Assembly: GCA_963555835.3 (NCBI GenBank)
Contig: CAUVWZ020000002.1
Coordinates: 1,488,001-1,552,000 of the forward strand
Direction: 5' to 3'
DNA: 64,000 bases
From: JAPUME01 sp027294185
GTDB lineage: Bacteria > Acidobacteriota > Terriglobia > UBA7540 > JAPUME01
Shown here: positions 16,588 to 26,000 of the stretch, piece after piece
Position numbering within the stretch: position 1 is the first letter of the stretch
How the letters are laid out: each line of letters opens with the position of its first letter
Translations under genes and position numbers: made by a program
Notes under the pieces: model-generated
What the model was told of the DNA's origin: nothing
Database searches by the model: none
What the model saw: the letters and a program-made list of their open reading frames with translations, nothing else

Positions 16588-17731
16588 ACCCAGAAATACA
16601 TCGGGTAGCCTCTACCTCCGGCGCGATTCACGCGTCTGGTGGATGAGCTACCGGGACCACAGCGAGAAGTTCAGACAGGAGTCGACCGGTGAGAGGGAAA
16701 GAGGCGAAGCCGAGAAGGTGATGCGTAAGCGGTTGGTGGCTCGCGACGAGGGGCTGCTGCCGAGTGCCGCGCCGAGCGGTGGGATCACCTTCAACCAGTG
16801 GGCGGACTGGTTCCTGGAGAAGCGCTCTCAACCGCCCTTCCGGAGCGAGAAGACCCATCTACAAAACCTCGGCGCGCTGAAGCTCCTCAGGCCTCGGTTC
16901 GGCGCGAACCGACTCTCGGACATCACACCGGAGGAGATCGAATCGTATCTGATGACGAGATTGAACACCGGCAAGCGGGTGCACACCAAGTTGGGGCTGC
17001 AACTTCGCGGTCGGCTCAAGCCGGCCACCGTGCATCAGGAGTTTCGCGTCCTGCGACGCATCCTGAACGTGGCGGTGAAGAAGCGGCGGCTTGCGGTCAA
17101 TCCGTGCAGTGGGGTGGAGTTTCCGGTGCCGTTGGCGGGTACGACGCGCAAGCCGCACTATCTGAGTGCCTCGGAGCAGGTTCGGCTGGAGGCCTGCGCA
17201 GCTCCGTACCTGCGCAACATCATCGTGATCATGGTGGAGATGGGGCTGCGGCCCTATCGCGAGTTGATCCCGATGCGGAAGCAACAGGTGGATATGCAGA
17301 ACGGGATCGTGCATCTGCCGGATTCCAAGACGGTGAACGGCATCGCGGACATGCCGATGACGGAGCGAGCTTGCGAAGCGTTCGCCTCGCAGATGAAGCA
17401 GAGCGGCGATTCCGACTACCTGTTCCCGAGCCCGCGGAGGAACTCGCGCAAGCCGCACATCGCGCCGGTGACCAAGCTGTGGGACCGGACGCTGCAGCGT
17501 GCCGGGTTGCCCCATTTTTCGCTGTACGAGTTGCGGCACACCTTTGCGACCCGGCTCAGCGCCGGGGGCGTGGCGGATCATTTCGTGACGCAGATGCTGC
17601 GGCAAGGCGATTCGCAGGTGTTCAAGCGCTACAGTCAGGCGAAGCTGAACATGATGCGGGAAGCGCTGTCGAAGCTGGATCGGCAGGCGAACGAGCACGG
17701 CGCGACTTTCTTTACGGCACTGGCCGGATAG
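16568..17731 (+). CDS. int: tyrosine site-specific recombinase (integrase)
   Basis: 387 residues from the ATG placed after GGAGG. It has an N-terminal SAM-like core-binding domain (about 70-170) and a catalytic domain (about 185-380). The first Arg lies in MGLRPYREL, the second in YELRHTF, and the nucleophilic Tyr in FKRYSQ. The usual His before the second Arg is Tyr here and the LGH segment is LRQG, a variant also seen in other environmental integrases. It should excise and integrate the element at the adjacent tRNA gene, whose 3' end is 86 bases downstream. Confidence 0.9.
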   Translation: MNNKTGRPRNTSGSLYLRRDSRVWWMSYRDHSEKFRQESTGERERGEAEKVMRKRLVARDEGLLPSAAPSGGITFNQWADWFLEKRSQPPFRSEKTHLQNLGALKLLRPRFGANRLSDITPEEIESYLMTRLNTGKRVHTKLGLQLRGRLKPATVHQEFRVLRRILNVAVKKRRLAVNPCSGVEFPVPLAGTTRKPHYLSASEQVRLEACAAPYLRNIIVIMVEMGLRPYRELIPMRKQQVDMQNGIVHLPDSKTVNGIADMPMTERACEAFASQMKQSGDSDYLFPSPRRNSRKPHIAPVTKLWDRTLQRAGLPHFSLYELRHTFATRLSAGGVADHFVTQMLRQGDSQVFKRYSQAKLNMMREALSKLDRQANEHGATFFTALAG

Positions 17732-17816
17732 GGCCAGTTATTTGACGGTTTCTTTACGTTTCCGTCTTCCGCAACGAGAGGAAAGAAATACAAGTGCTGA
17801 AAACACATAAGTTAAG

Positions 17817-17893
<77 letters not shown>

Positions 17894-17945
17894 GCTTACC
17901 TCCATCCTACCACCGCTCCCTTTCCCGGTACAGGCAGGAAGCGGG

Positions 17946-17955
17946 CCCCCGCCGG
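17946..17955 (+). repeat. target-site duplication, left copy
   Basis: CCCCCGCCGG directly abuts the left terminal inverted repeat and recurs identically at 19479-19488 next to the right one. The 10-bp length is the maximum exact match; the true duplication may be a base or two different. Confidence 0.7.
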
Positions 17956-17987
17956 GTAGTGTCCTAATTTGATATTTGTGGGTTGGT

Positions 17988-18012
17988 GGCGGCCTCGGAA
18001 AGTAAGGCCGCC
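17988..18012 (-). terminator. hairpin after the P63C gene, possible terminator
   Basis: GGCGGCCT at 17988-17995 pairs with AGGCCGCC at 18005-18012 around a 9-base loop, a few bases past the P63C stop codon. There is no T run, so a terminator role is only possible. It could also be a structural part of the element end. Confidence 0.4.
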
Positions 18013-18018
18013 AGGGGA

Positions 18019-19098
18019 TCATGTCGCAGCCTTCCTATCTAATGCGTCAAATAGTGGCAGCCCGATTTGTTTCGGTAAGGCCCTATTGATCAGGCTCTTG
18101 AATTGGTCCCATTTATCGCACGCCTTCATAAGCGTTGTGACAGATGCTAGATGCTGAAGCAGTCGGGGATGCCCCAAGTCTTCCGTCAGCCGCCGGTGGA
18201 GATGGTGTTTGAGTCTTCCCTTTTCATCGCGTGGAGTCACCTTTTTCAACTCATCCAAGACGCCAGGAGCAAGGCGCGCATAGACCAAATCATTTGTGAG
18301 ATGGCCAATGTACTGTGGTCTCCTCACGGTCCCATTGTAAGGAAGATTTCTAAGTCTGAACAATTCCTTATAGAAATCGGCGGGGAAGGTTTTAATCCAC
18401 TTCTTGAGCTCTTTCGCCACAAATGCCTCAAGGATTTTGGCCAGCGCGTCCCGTGCGCGATCCGCTTGGTATCCCGTTGCTTCATCGACCAGGGCAATGA
18501 TTCCCACTCTGGCGAATCCACGAACTAGGATTTCGCATTGTTCTGCAATATGCTCTTGCTGATAATGCAGCTTCTCGGCTTTCCTTGCAGCCAAAACAGC
18601 ATCACACAAGTCTGCTAATACCGTAGCCTCATAGCCGTAGGCTATTCCACCCGTGGTAGATTGAAAGCGGATAGGGTTATTGATCATCTCCGCTAACTTC
18701 ATAGGAATAAAGGGTGAAAGTGCTTTTGTTGCTACAAATTTAGCTAAACGATCACCACCGCCGCGACCAGCGGTTCCTTGCTTCATGTCAAGTGAGGAGA
18801 GCATCCCACGCTGTACCAAAACACGCCGCCCATCGGCTAGAACATAACAGGGGATTTCAAGTTTCCCAATCCGAAGGGTTCTGTCTGGTGAACCGTGAGT
18901 TGCTTGGGGTACTTCCGTTAGTTTTCCAGCTTTGCGCCATCGGGTTTCTACTGCATTCCTGGCAATCTGACTGCGCGCCTCCGGCGTCAGCCGCTTTGCA
19001 CGAGCACGACCGCCTTTAGCAGCCCCGATCTTTGAAAGAGTTTTTGCCGCTTCGCTCTTATCGAACAACGGCGGCTGGTTCATTTCTTCGTCAGGCAT
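18019..19098 (-). CDS. P63C-domain protein
   Basis: 359 residues from the ATG preceded by GGAGGT; 22 further upstream codons in frame lack such a site. The N-terminal part contains an AAKGGRARAKRLTPEARS-type basic motif often seen in small DNA-associated proteins. The C-terminal part (about 220-335) has the P63C signature, including KELFRLRNLPYNG and RPQYIGHLTNDLVYARL. P63C proteins occur in phages, plasmids and genomic islands; their biochemical role is unknown. The gene is the main cargo of the inverted-repeat element and is driven by a near-consensus promoter with operator-like palindromes. Confidence 0.85.
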   Translation of the reverse strand: MPDEEMNQPPLFDKSEAAKTLSKIGAAKGGRARAKRLTPEARSQIARNAVETRWRKAGKLTEVPQATHGSPDRTLRIGKLEIPCYVLADGRRVLVQRGMLSSLDMKQGTAGRGGGDRLAKFVATKALSPFIPMKLAEMINNPIRFQSTTGGIAYGYEATVLADLCDAVLAARKAEKLHYQQEHIAEQCEILVRGFARVGIIALVDEATGYQADRARDALAKILEAFVAKELKKWIKTFPADFYKELFRLRNLPYNGTVRRPQYIGHLTNDLVYARLAPGVLDELKKVTPRDEKGRLKHHLHRRLTEDLGHPRLLQHLASVTTLMKACDKWDQFKSLINRALPKQIGLPLFDALDRKAAT

Positions 19099-19120
19099 GA
19101 TCGTATTACCTCCGATTGAA

Positions 19121-19149
19121 ATAATACATGCCCGTGCAGGAATTGTCAA
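19121..19149 (-). promoter_or_regulatory. near-consensus sigma-70 promoter for the P63C gene
   Basis: On the minus strand TTGACA (19149-19144) and TATTAT (19126-19121) are separated by exactly 17 bases. The expected start point lies about 15-20 bases upstream of the P63C start codon. The spacer contains a TGCCCGTGCA palindrome, so a bound regulator would block the polymerase. Confidence 0.8.
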
Positions 19150-19192
19150 TACTTGCCCGAGCAACTATTTATCTTTACTTCTTGCACGTGCA
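19129..19192. promoter_or_regulatory. three TGCnCGnGCA operator-like palindromes
   Basis: TGCCCGTGCA (19129-19138), TGCCCGAGCA (19154-19163) and TGCACGTGCA (19183-19192) share the pattern TGCnCGnGCA, with starts 25 and 29 bases apart. One lies in the promoter spacer, one just upstream of -35 and one further up, between the two divergent genes. The layout is that of a repressor cluster of the phage or LexA type. The regulator is not encoded in a recognisable form within the element. Confidence 0.7.
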
Positions 19193-19313
19193 CGTATAGG
19201 ATTAGGGGTGGAAAGCAAGGCCCCGCGATGGCTGCAAGTGTAACGAATCACCTTTGGTCTATTGAGGAGATTCTGAATTCGGGGGCATCCATCTGATTCT
19301 AGGAGAATTGTAA

Positions 19314-19448
19314 ATGGCTGACAAAATTATTGACCACCAAACATGTACTTTCTGCAAGGGCAAAGGGAAATTGGAACCGACTGGACAGGTCTGTGACGTT
19401 TGCAAAGGGACAGGGCAAATGCCTATTTACGAGGAGCCTTCAAGTTAA
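19314..19448 (+). CDS. 44-residue double CXXCXGXG microprotein
   Basis: A 44-codon gene with an AGGAGA ribosome binding site. The product contains CTFCKGKG and CDVCKGTG, two halves of the DnaJ-type zinc finger, spaced so that four cysteines could bind one zinc. The rest is polar with an acidic tail. It lies inside the inverted-repeat element, divergent from the P63C gene and only 13 bases before the right terminal repeat. It may be a zinc-binding partner or regulator of the P63C protein, which is inference from pairing only. Confidence 0.75.
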   Translation: MADKIIDHQTCTFCKGKGKLEPTGQVCDVCKGTGQMPIYEEPSS

Positions 19449-19478
19449 TTGGCCCAAGGGTTCAAATTAGGACACTAC

Positions 19479-19488
19479 CCCCCGCCGG
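19479..19488 (+). repeat. target-site duplication, right copy
   Basis: CCCCCGCCGG, identical to 17946-17955, immediately after the right terminal inverted repeat. Confidence 0.7.
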
Positions 19489-19542
19489 AAGCAGGTGCCG
19501 CCCTCCGCCCATAAGTGGTAAAATGGGTGGAGGCTATCCGAT

Positions 19543-20667
19543 TTGGTATCCATCGCCCGCAAGAATCTTTTCCACGACAAGATACGCTTCTTTGTCGCCA
19601 TCGCCGGCATCCAGTTTTCGGTCCTTCTGATTACGATTCAATTCGGGGTCTTCCTACGCTTTCTCACCAACGCATCGGTATTGATCGACCACTCCGGCGC
19701 GGACCTGTGGATTACGGCAAAAAACCTGCAGAACTTCGACTTCGGCCGTCCCTTTTCGGAGAAGAAGGTCTACCTCGCGCGCGAGGTGCCGGGCGTCCTG
19801 TGGGCGGAAAAGTACCTCATGGCGTTCTGTTACTGGAAGACGCCCTCCGGCAGCCAGGAGAGCGTTCAGGTGGTGGGCTTCAATCCGCAGACGATGGTCG
19901 GAGCCCCCTGGGATATCGTAGAGGGGAACATTGAAGATGTGAAGAAACCCATGGCGGTCTTCTACGATCAGGCCGAAGCGGACCGGCTGGGGCGGATTCC
20001 GATAGGTGGCGAGACAGAGATCAATAATCGACGGGTCCGTGTCGCGGGCATCACCCGGGGAGCGAAATCCTTCATTCAGGCCGCCTACATTTTCACCTCC
20101 TACAAAAACGCGGCCAACCTGGCATTTTTCAGCCGCGGCAACACCGTCTATATCCTGGCGAAGGTCACTCCCGGCTATGACGTGGAAGCCGTAAAGCAGA
20201 GGCTTAAAGAGGTCGTCAAGGATGTGGACGTCTATACCACCCGGGAGTTCAGCAATAAGACCCGCGCTTACTGGATGATCAATACCGGCGCGGGGATCGC
20301 GCTTCTGAGCGTGGCCATCATGGGCCTGTTCATCGGCACCATCATCGTCGGCCAGACGATCTATGCCTCTACGACCGAGCACCTGAAAGAGTTTGGGACG
20401 CTCAAAGCCATCGGCGCCTCGAACCGCGACATCTACAAGATCATCATCCAGCAAGCCCTGATCAATTCGGTCATCGGCTTCGTCCTCGGGATGCTCACCA
20501 CCTACGGCGTCGCTCAACTGATGAAGATAGGGAAACTCGAGGTCTTATTGACCGGGCCGATTCTGGTGGGAATCTTCGTCATTACGGTGCTGATGTGCCT
20601 GTTTTCGTCGATTCTTTCCATCTACAAGGTGATGCAAATCGACCCGGCGCTGATCTTTAAGTCGTAG
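19543..20667 (+). CDS. devC: ABC exporter permease, FtsX/DevC type
   Basis: 374 residues with the FtsX/MacB permease plan: an N-terminal helix (about 17-40), a large periplasmic domain (about 45-240) and three C-terminal helices (about 247-275, 298-325, 335-360). The cytoplasmic signature EFGTLKAIGASNRDIYKII contacts the ATPase. The start is a TTG ten bases after GGAGG. It heads a three-gene exporter operon with an ATPase and an HlyD-type adaptor, the DevBCA arrangement. The inverted-repeat element ends 64 bases upstream and may have separated the gene from its original promoter. Confidence 0.85.
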   Translation: MVSIARKNLFHDKIRFFVAIAGIQFSVLLITIQFGVFLRFLTNASVLIDHSGADLWITAKNLQNFDFGRPFSEKKVYLAREVPGVLWAEKYLMAFCYWKTPSGSQESVQVVGFNPQTMVGAPWDIVEGNIEDVKKPMAVFYDQAEADRLGRIPIGGETEINNRRVRVAGITRGAKSFIQAAYIFTSYKNAANLAFFSRGNTVYILAKVTPGYDVEAVKQRLKEVVKDVDVYTTREFSNKTRAYWMINTGAGIALLSVAIMGLFIGTIIVGQTIYASTTEHLKEFGTLKAIGASNRDIYKIIIQQALINSVIGFVLGMLTTYGVAQLMKIGKLEVLLTGPILVGIFVITVLMCLFSSILSIYKVMQIDPALIFKS

Positions 20668-20710
20668 TGGAAATTCAAAGAGAGAAAAGTCCCTGGCAAC
20701 CGCAGCAACA

Positions 20711-21406
20711 GTGAGTACCAACGGAAAAAACGTCATCGATCTGGAAAACGTCTCCAAGGTCTACGGCCACGGCGAGTCGGCCGTGCGCGCCGTCGACCGG
20801 GTGTCGCTGAAATTGGACCCCGGCAAATTGTTCATCCTGATGGGCCCCTCGGGCAGCGGCAAGACCACGCTCCTGATGCTGATGGGGTGCCTGCTGAAAC
20901 CTTCCTCGGGCAGCGTACACCTGTTCGACCATGAGATCAGCTCCATGAGCGAACAGGAGCTTCCCGCGGTTCGTCTGGAAAGCATCGGTTTCGTCTTCCA
21001 GGGCTTCAACCTTTTCCCGGCGCTGACAGCCGAGGAAAACGTCGAAGCCACCTTGAACCTGAAAGGCTATCGCGGAGAGGATGCCCGCCGCCGGGCGCGA
21101 GACCTGCTGGACCGAGTGGACATGGGAAAGCGGCTCACCCATTTGCCGGAAGATTTGAGCGGCGGCGAGAAGCAGCGCGTGGCGCTGGCCCGGGCGCTTG
21201 CGGGCGACCCGCCCATCCTGCTGGCCGACGAGCCGACCGGGATGCTCGATTCAAAGACCGGCCGCAAAATCGTCGAAATCCTCCACGATCTGGCTCACCG
21301 GGAAAAGCGGCTGGTTTTTATGGTCAGTCACGACACGCGCATTTTGCACCTGGCGGATAAAACCTTTTATATGGATGACGGCCGCCTGAATTCGGAGCAC
21401 TCATGA
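20711..21406 (+). CDS. devA: ABC exporter ATPase, DevA/LolD/MacB type
   Basis: 231 residues with Walker A (GPSGSGKTT), a Q-loop (FVFQGFNLFPALT), the signature LSGGEKQRVALARAL and Walker B (ILLADEPTG). The TGMLDSKTG D-loop and FMVSHD H-loop follow; all conserved positions are present. It would power the FtsX-like permease encoded 43 bases upstream. The start is GTG; no strong ribosome binding site is seen, so a nearby alternative start is possible. The end overlaps the adaptor gene by an ATGA junction. Confidence 0.88.
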   Translation: MSTNGKNVIDLENVSKVYGHGESAVRAVDRVSLKLDPGKLFILMGPSGSGKTTLLMLMGCLLKPSSGSVHLFDHEISSMSEQELPAVRLESIGFVFQGFNLFPALTAEENVEATLNLKGYRGEDARRRARDLLDRVDMGKRLTHLPEDLSGGEKQRVALARALAGDPPILLADEPTGMLDSKTGRKIVEILHDLAHREKRLVFMVSHDTRILHLADKTFYMDDGRLNSEHS

Positions 21407-22641
21407 CACCCTCCCGGGGAAAACTCATTCTGATGGCCGGGGTGGGAGTCATCGTCATTGTGCCGATGGTCTTCTGGCTGGTCGCCTCGCGCGGAGATCC
21501 ACGCGCCTCCTTTACCGAGGAGTTCGAGGTCCGTCGGGGCGTCATCGATTCCCACATCTCCGCCAGGGGCCGCGTCGAGGGACTCCACTCGCAGGAGATC
21601 ACACTGGCGGCGCGCACCTTCGGGCGCATCCTGGAGGTCCATGTCTCAGACGGTGACCCGGTGAAGAAGGACCAGGTGGTCGCCGTGCTCGAAAATGAAG
21701 ACAGCAAGGCCCGCGTGGAGGAGGCCCGCGCTCGATTGGTCCGAGCCCGGGCGGCGCTCGAACGGCTGCTCAAGGGCGCCCGGCCCGAGGAGCGTGAAGC
21801 CCGACGGGCGGAAATGGTCGAGGCCCAGGCGCTTGCCGAAAATGCGGCGCAGCAACATGAGCGGGTCCGGCAGTTGTTTGAAGCCGACGGCATCGTCTCC
21901 CAGGCTGCGCTCGGCCGGGCCGAGCGGGACCGGAAAGCCGCCGGGGCTCGCCTGACCTCAGCCCGTGAGCGATATAACCTGATCATGGCTCCGCCGCGTT
22001 CCGAAGACGTGACGTCAGCGCGCGCCGGCGTGCAACTGGCCAACGCCCGCCTGAGGGCCGCTGAGGATTACTTCGATAACACCTTCGTACGGTCTCCGGT
22101 CGACGGCATCGTAATCAAGCGCTTTATGAATCCCGGAGAGGCGATTGCCTATGAATCCCTCAGCCGCCCCATCCTGAGCGTCTCCGACACTTCCCAGCTG
22201 ATGATCAGGGCCGAAATCGATGAGACCGACATCGGCAAGGTCAAGCTGGGACAGGAAGCCCGTGTCACGGCGGACGCCTTCCCCGGCCGGAGTTTCACGG
22301 CCCGCCTGGTACGCATCAGCGGCGGGATGGGCAAGAAGGAAATCCTCACCGACAACCCCATGGATAAAGTGGATACGGATATCCTGGAGACTTTCCTGGA
22401 ACTGGAACCGGACGCCCCGCTGCGCGTCGGCCTGCGAGTGGACCTTCATATCCAGTTGGAATACAAGAACGACACCCTGGTCGTCCCCATTCGTGCGGTG
22501 GTCAACGAAGAAGGCACGTCGAAGGTCCGCGTCCGCACGGCGAAGGGAATCGAGCGGCGTCAGGTGCGTTTGGGATTGCACGACGGCATGTTCATTGAGA
22601 TTTTGGCGGGACTCGACCCCGGCGAGGTAGTGGTTTACTAG
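21403..22641 (+). CDS. devB: HlyD/DevB-type periplasmic adaptor
   Basis: 412 residues: an N-terminal membrane anchor (about 9-28), a biotinyl-lipoyl-like half (about 45-95), a long coiled-coil hairpin (about 98-215), the second lipoyl half (NTFVRSPVDGIVIKRFMNPGE) and a beta-barrel domain. The adaptor links the FtsX-type transporter to an outer-membrane exit duct, which is not encoded nearby. It is the last gene of the operon. The substrate cannot be predicted. Confidence 0.87.
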   Translation: MTPSRGKLILMAGVGVIVIVPMVFWLVASRGDPRASFTEEFEVRRGVIDSHISARGRVEGLHSQEITLAARTFGRILEVHVSDGDPVKKDQVVAVLENEDSKARVEEARARLVRARAALERLLKGARPEEREARRAEMVEAQALAENAAQQHERVRQLFEADGIVSQAALGRAERDRKAAGARLTSARERYNLIMAPPRSEDVTSARAGVQLANARLRAAEDYFDNTFVRSPVDGIVIKRFMNPGEAIAYESLSRPILSVSDTSQLMIRAEIDETDIGKVKLGQEARVTADAFPGRSFTARLVRISGGMGKKEILTDNPMDKVDTDILETFLELEPDAPLRVGLRVDLHIQLEYKNDTLVVPIRAVVNEEGTSKVRVRTAKGIERRQVRLGLHDGMFIEILAGLDPGEVVVY

Positions 22642-23010
22642 GGTCGAGTGGCCAGTATAGGAAATAGATATTCCCCACCATCCTGTCATGCTGTGCCCGC
22701 CGCGGCGGGCGAAGCATCTCGTTTGGACAGCCGGTAGCGCGGGACCTGTCCCGGAGTGCCGGGGCCCGTCTTCCAGGTTCCGCGTCTTTGGGGTTTGTGC
22801 CCATACGAATGCCGCAGAACCGGACTACGGGTTCTGCGCTACCCACTCCAGACATCCTGACCCCGAAGATCGACGCCCCTTGGCAGAAGCCGCGATTCAA
22901 CGCAAAATCTCCCCATTCAGGCCTCTTTGGGTTGCGGGAAATCCTCACTTAGCCGATACTTTTCTATGGAGACTTTTTGTAGGCTTTAGGGGGAACCCTT
23001 CCAGGAGACT
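22642..23010. other. noncoding stretch between exporter operon and metH
   Basis: Holds a dispersed palindromic repeat (22684-22730) and a hairpin with 9-bp arms CGCAGAACC/GGTTCTGCG (22813-22838). A short run before metH ends in an AGGAG ribosome binding site. Short open frames here come from the repeat and are not genes. No riboswitch fold could be made out. Confidence 0.6.
22684..22730 (+). repeat. dispersed 47-bp palindromic repeat, copy 1
   Basis: Matches 38248-38294 at 44 of 47 bases. The centre is the perfect palindrome GCCCGCCGCGGCGGGC, followed by GAAGCATCTCGTTT. It is a noncoding repeat of the kind scattered between genes in many environmental genomes. Confidence 0.85.
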
Positions 23011-26000
23011 ATGAGCGCATATTTACAGGCCGTGCGGGACCGCGTGGTAATCTATGACGGCGCGATGGGCACCTCCCTCCAGGCGCATGATCTCTCTCTG
23101 GATGACTACTGGGCCAAAGAGGGCTGCTCCGAGGTCCTGGTCCTGAGCCGTCCGGATGTGGTTCGCGACATTCATGCTTCCTTTTTCAAAGTGGGCTGCG
23201 ACGTCGTCGAAACGAACACCTTCGGCGCGACGCGCATCGTACTGGCCGAATACGACCTTCAGGACAAGGTCGCAGAAATCAACCTTGCCGCCGTCTCACT
23301 CGCCCGCCAGGTGGCCAGCGATTTCTCGACCCCCGAGAAGCCGCGCTTCGTCGCCGGCTCCATGGGCCCCACGACCAAGCTTCCTTCGCTCGGCCACATC
23401 GGATTCGACGACATGGCCGAAGCCTACCAGGAACAGGCTGCCGCCCTCATCGAAGGTGGCGTGGACGTGCTGCTCATCGAAACCTGCCAGGACCTGTTGC
23501 AGGGCAAGGCCGCACTAGCCGGGGTCTTCGACGCCATACAGGCAGCCGGGAAACGCCTTTCCGTAACCTTACAGGTGACGCTCGAGCCCACCGGCACCAT
23601 GCTCCTGGGAACTGAAATCGGCGCCGCCCTGGCGGCGCTCGAACCCTTTGACATCGACATTCTGGGCCTCAACTGCGCCACCGGGCCGGAGGAGATGAAC
23701 GATGCCGTTCGCTTCCTCTGCCACAATTCTCCGAAGCACGTCTCCGTGCTCCCCAACGCCGGGCTGCCGCAAAACGTCGGCGGCCAGGCCGTCTATACGC
23801 TGAAACCGGCTGAGCTGGCCGAATATCACAAACGCTTCGTCGCGGAGTACGGCGTGCGCGTCGTGGGCGGCTGCTGCGGGACTACGCCCGAACACCTGAA
23901 GGCGGTGGTCAAGACGGTCGGGAAGCTCGAGCCGGCTCACCGGGAAGTAGTACCGGTGGCCGCGGCCTCGAGCGCCTATAGCGCCGTGCCGCTCGACCTG
24001 GACCCCAAACCCCTGGTCGTGGCCGAGGAGATGAACACCACGACGCAGAAGGACGACTTCCGCAAGCTGGTTCAGAACGGGAAATACGACGACATCCTGT
24101 CGCTGGCGAAAAGGCTCGTCAATCAGGGTTCGCACATGCTCGACCTGTGCTGCGCCATCGTCGGCGAGGATGAAAAGGCCTACGTCTCGGCGGTGCTCGA
24201 AAAGATCGCCACCCGCGTGCCCGCGCCGATTCTGGTCGATTCGACCGAAGCCGATGTCGTCGAAGAGGGCCTCAAACGCATCCCGGGCAAAGCCATCATC
24301 AACTCCATCAACCTGGAGGACGGCGAGACGCGCACGGACAAGGTCCTGCCCATGGCCAAGCGTTACGGGGCCGGGGTCATCGCGCTCACCATTGATGAAG
24401 ACGGCATGGCGCTGAAAGCTGAAAAGAAGGTGGCCATCGCCAAGCGTATCTTCGAGCTGGCCACGAAAAAGCACGGCATCCGGCCCATCGACCTGATCTT
24501 CGACCTGCTTACGCTTCCGGTCTCGACCGGTCAGGAGGAGTACCGCACCGCAGGGCTGGAAACGCTGAAGGCGGTACGCCTCTTGAAGAAGGAGCTGCCG
24601 GAAGTAAAGACCATCCTGGGCGTGAGCAATATCTCTTTCGGCCTGAGCGCTTATTCCCGGCGGGTGCTGAACAGCGTCTTCACGCATGAGGCAGTGAACC
24701 ACGGCCTCGACATTGCCATCGTCAACTACGCCAAGATTTACCCGCTCTACAAGATTCCCGAGCGCGAGGTGGCGCTGGCCCGGCGGCTGATCTTCCACGA
24801 CACATCCGACGGCGAACCGCTGACCAAATTCATGGAGCATTTCTCGGGCATCAAGAAAAAACCGGAGACCCCGGTCGAAGACCTGGTGAAGCTCTCGGCC
24901 GAGGACCGCCTGAAACACTGCATCATCAACGGCGAAAAGGCTATCGGTGAAGGCCCGCGTCGGCAAGCGTTGGAGCAGATTCTGGAGGAAGCGCTCGAAC
25001 GCTACACCCCGCTCGAGCTGATCAATGACGTCCTGCTCGACGGCATGCGCACCGTGGGCGAGCTTTTCGGCGCGCGCAAGATGCAGCTTCCCTCGGTGCT
25101 CGATTCAGCTTCGGTGATGAAGCAGGCCGTCGCCTACCTGGAACCGAAGATGGATAAAGTGGAGGGCACGCACAAGGGAATCATCGTCCTTGCAACGGTC
25201 AAGGGTGACGTGCACGACATCGGCAAGAATCTGGTCGATATCATCCTCTCGAATAACGGCTATCGGGTGGAGAACCTGGGAATCAAGCAGCCGGGGGCGA
25301 ACATTATCAGCGCTGCGGAAAAAATCGGCGCAGACGCCATCGGCCTGAGCGGGTTGCTGGTCAAATCGACCGTCGAGATGAAGTACGTCTTGCAGGACCT
25401 CGAACGGCAAGGGCTGAAGTTTCCCGTGCTTTGCGGCGGGGCGGCGCTCACGCGGAAGTATGTCGAGGCCGACCTGCGGCGAGAGTACTCCTCGGCGGTC
25501 TTTTACGGAGCGGACGCCTTTGCGGGACTCCACATCATGGGCGACCTCACATCGGAAAACGAGCAGGAGCGCGAGAGCAAGCTCAAAGAAGGACGCACGC
25601 CGAAAGAAGCTCCAAAGCCGGCAGTCGTGTTAGAGGAAGCTCCGGCGATCCGCTCCGAGGCCGTGGCCCCCGCCCCGGACATCCCCACGCCGCCGTTTTT
25701 CGGCGCACGAACCGAAACCGGCTTCGACCTGCGGGAGGTCTTCGACTACATCAACGAGACGGCGCTGTTCAAAAACCAGTGGCAGTTGAAGACCGCCTCG
25801 AAGGACGACTACCTGCGCCTGGTAGAAGAGAAATACCAGCGCATTTTGAAAGACCTTCAGGAGAAGGCCATTGCCGGGGGATGGCTCGAACCTCGCGCCG
25901 TTTACGGCTACTTCCCCTGCCGTTCGGATGGCAACGACGTGATTCTTTATGCGCCTTCTGAAAACGGCACGCCGCCTGATAACTCCAAACCAAAGGAAAT

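Larger units (their letters stand above)
17956..19478. mobile_element. 1523-bp element with 17-bp terminal inverted repeats, no transposase
   Basis: Perfect inverted termini, GTAGTGTCCTAATTTGA at 17956-17972 and its complement at 19462-19478, enclose a P63C-domain gene and a divergent 44-codon CXXCXGXG gene. Exact 10-bp duplications (17946-17955, 19479-19488) flank it. By eye the interior is visibly less GC-rich than its surroundings. No transposase or recombinase gene fits inside, so it should be moved in trans by an enzyme recognising these ends. It lies between tRNA-Arg and the ABC exporter operon, outside the conjugative element. Confidence 0.8.

Noticed and set aside
16798..17745. Long open frame overlapping the integrase gene
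   Set aside because: Shadow frame in GC-rich DNA; no start signal, and the integrase frame has clear motifs.
22688..23014. 109-codon open frame before metH
   Set aside because: It crosses the dispersed repeat and a hairpin, has no start signal and no homology-like pattern.
22990..23015. CCAGGAGACT before metH resembles a B12 box
   Set aside because: It overlaps the ribosome binding site and lacks the other conserved cobalamin-riboswitch elements upstream.
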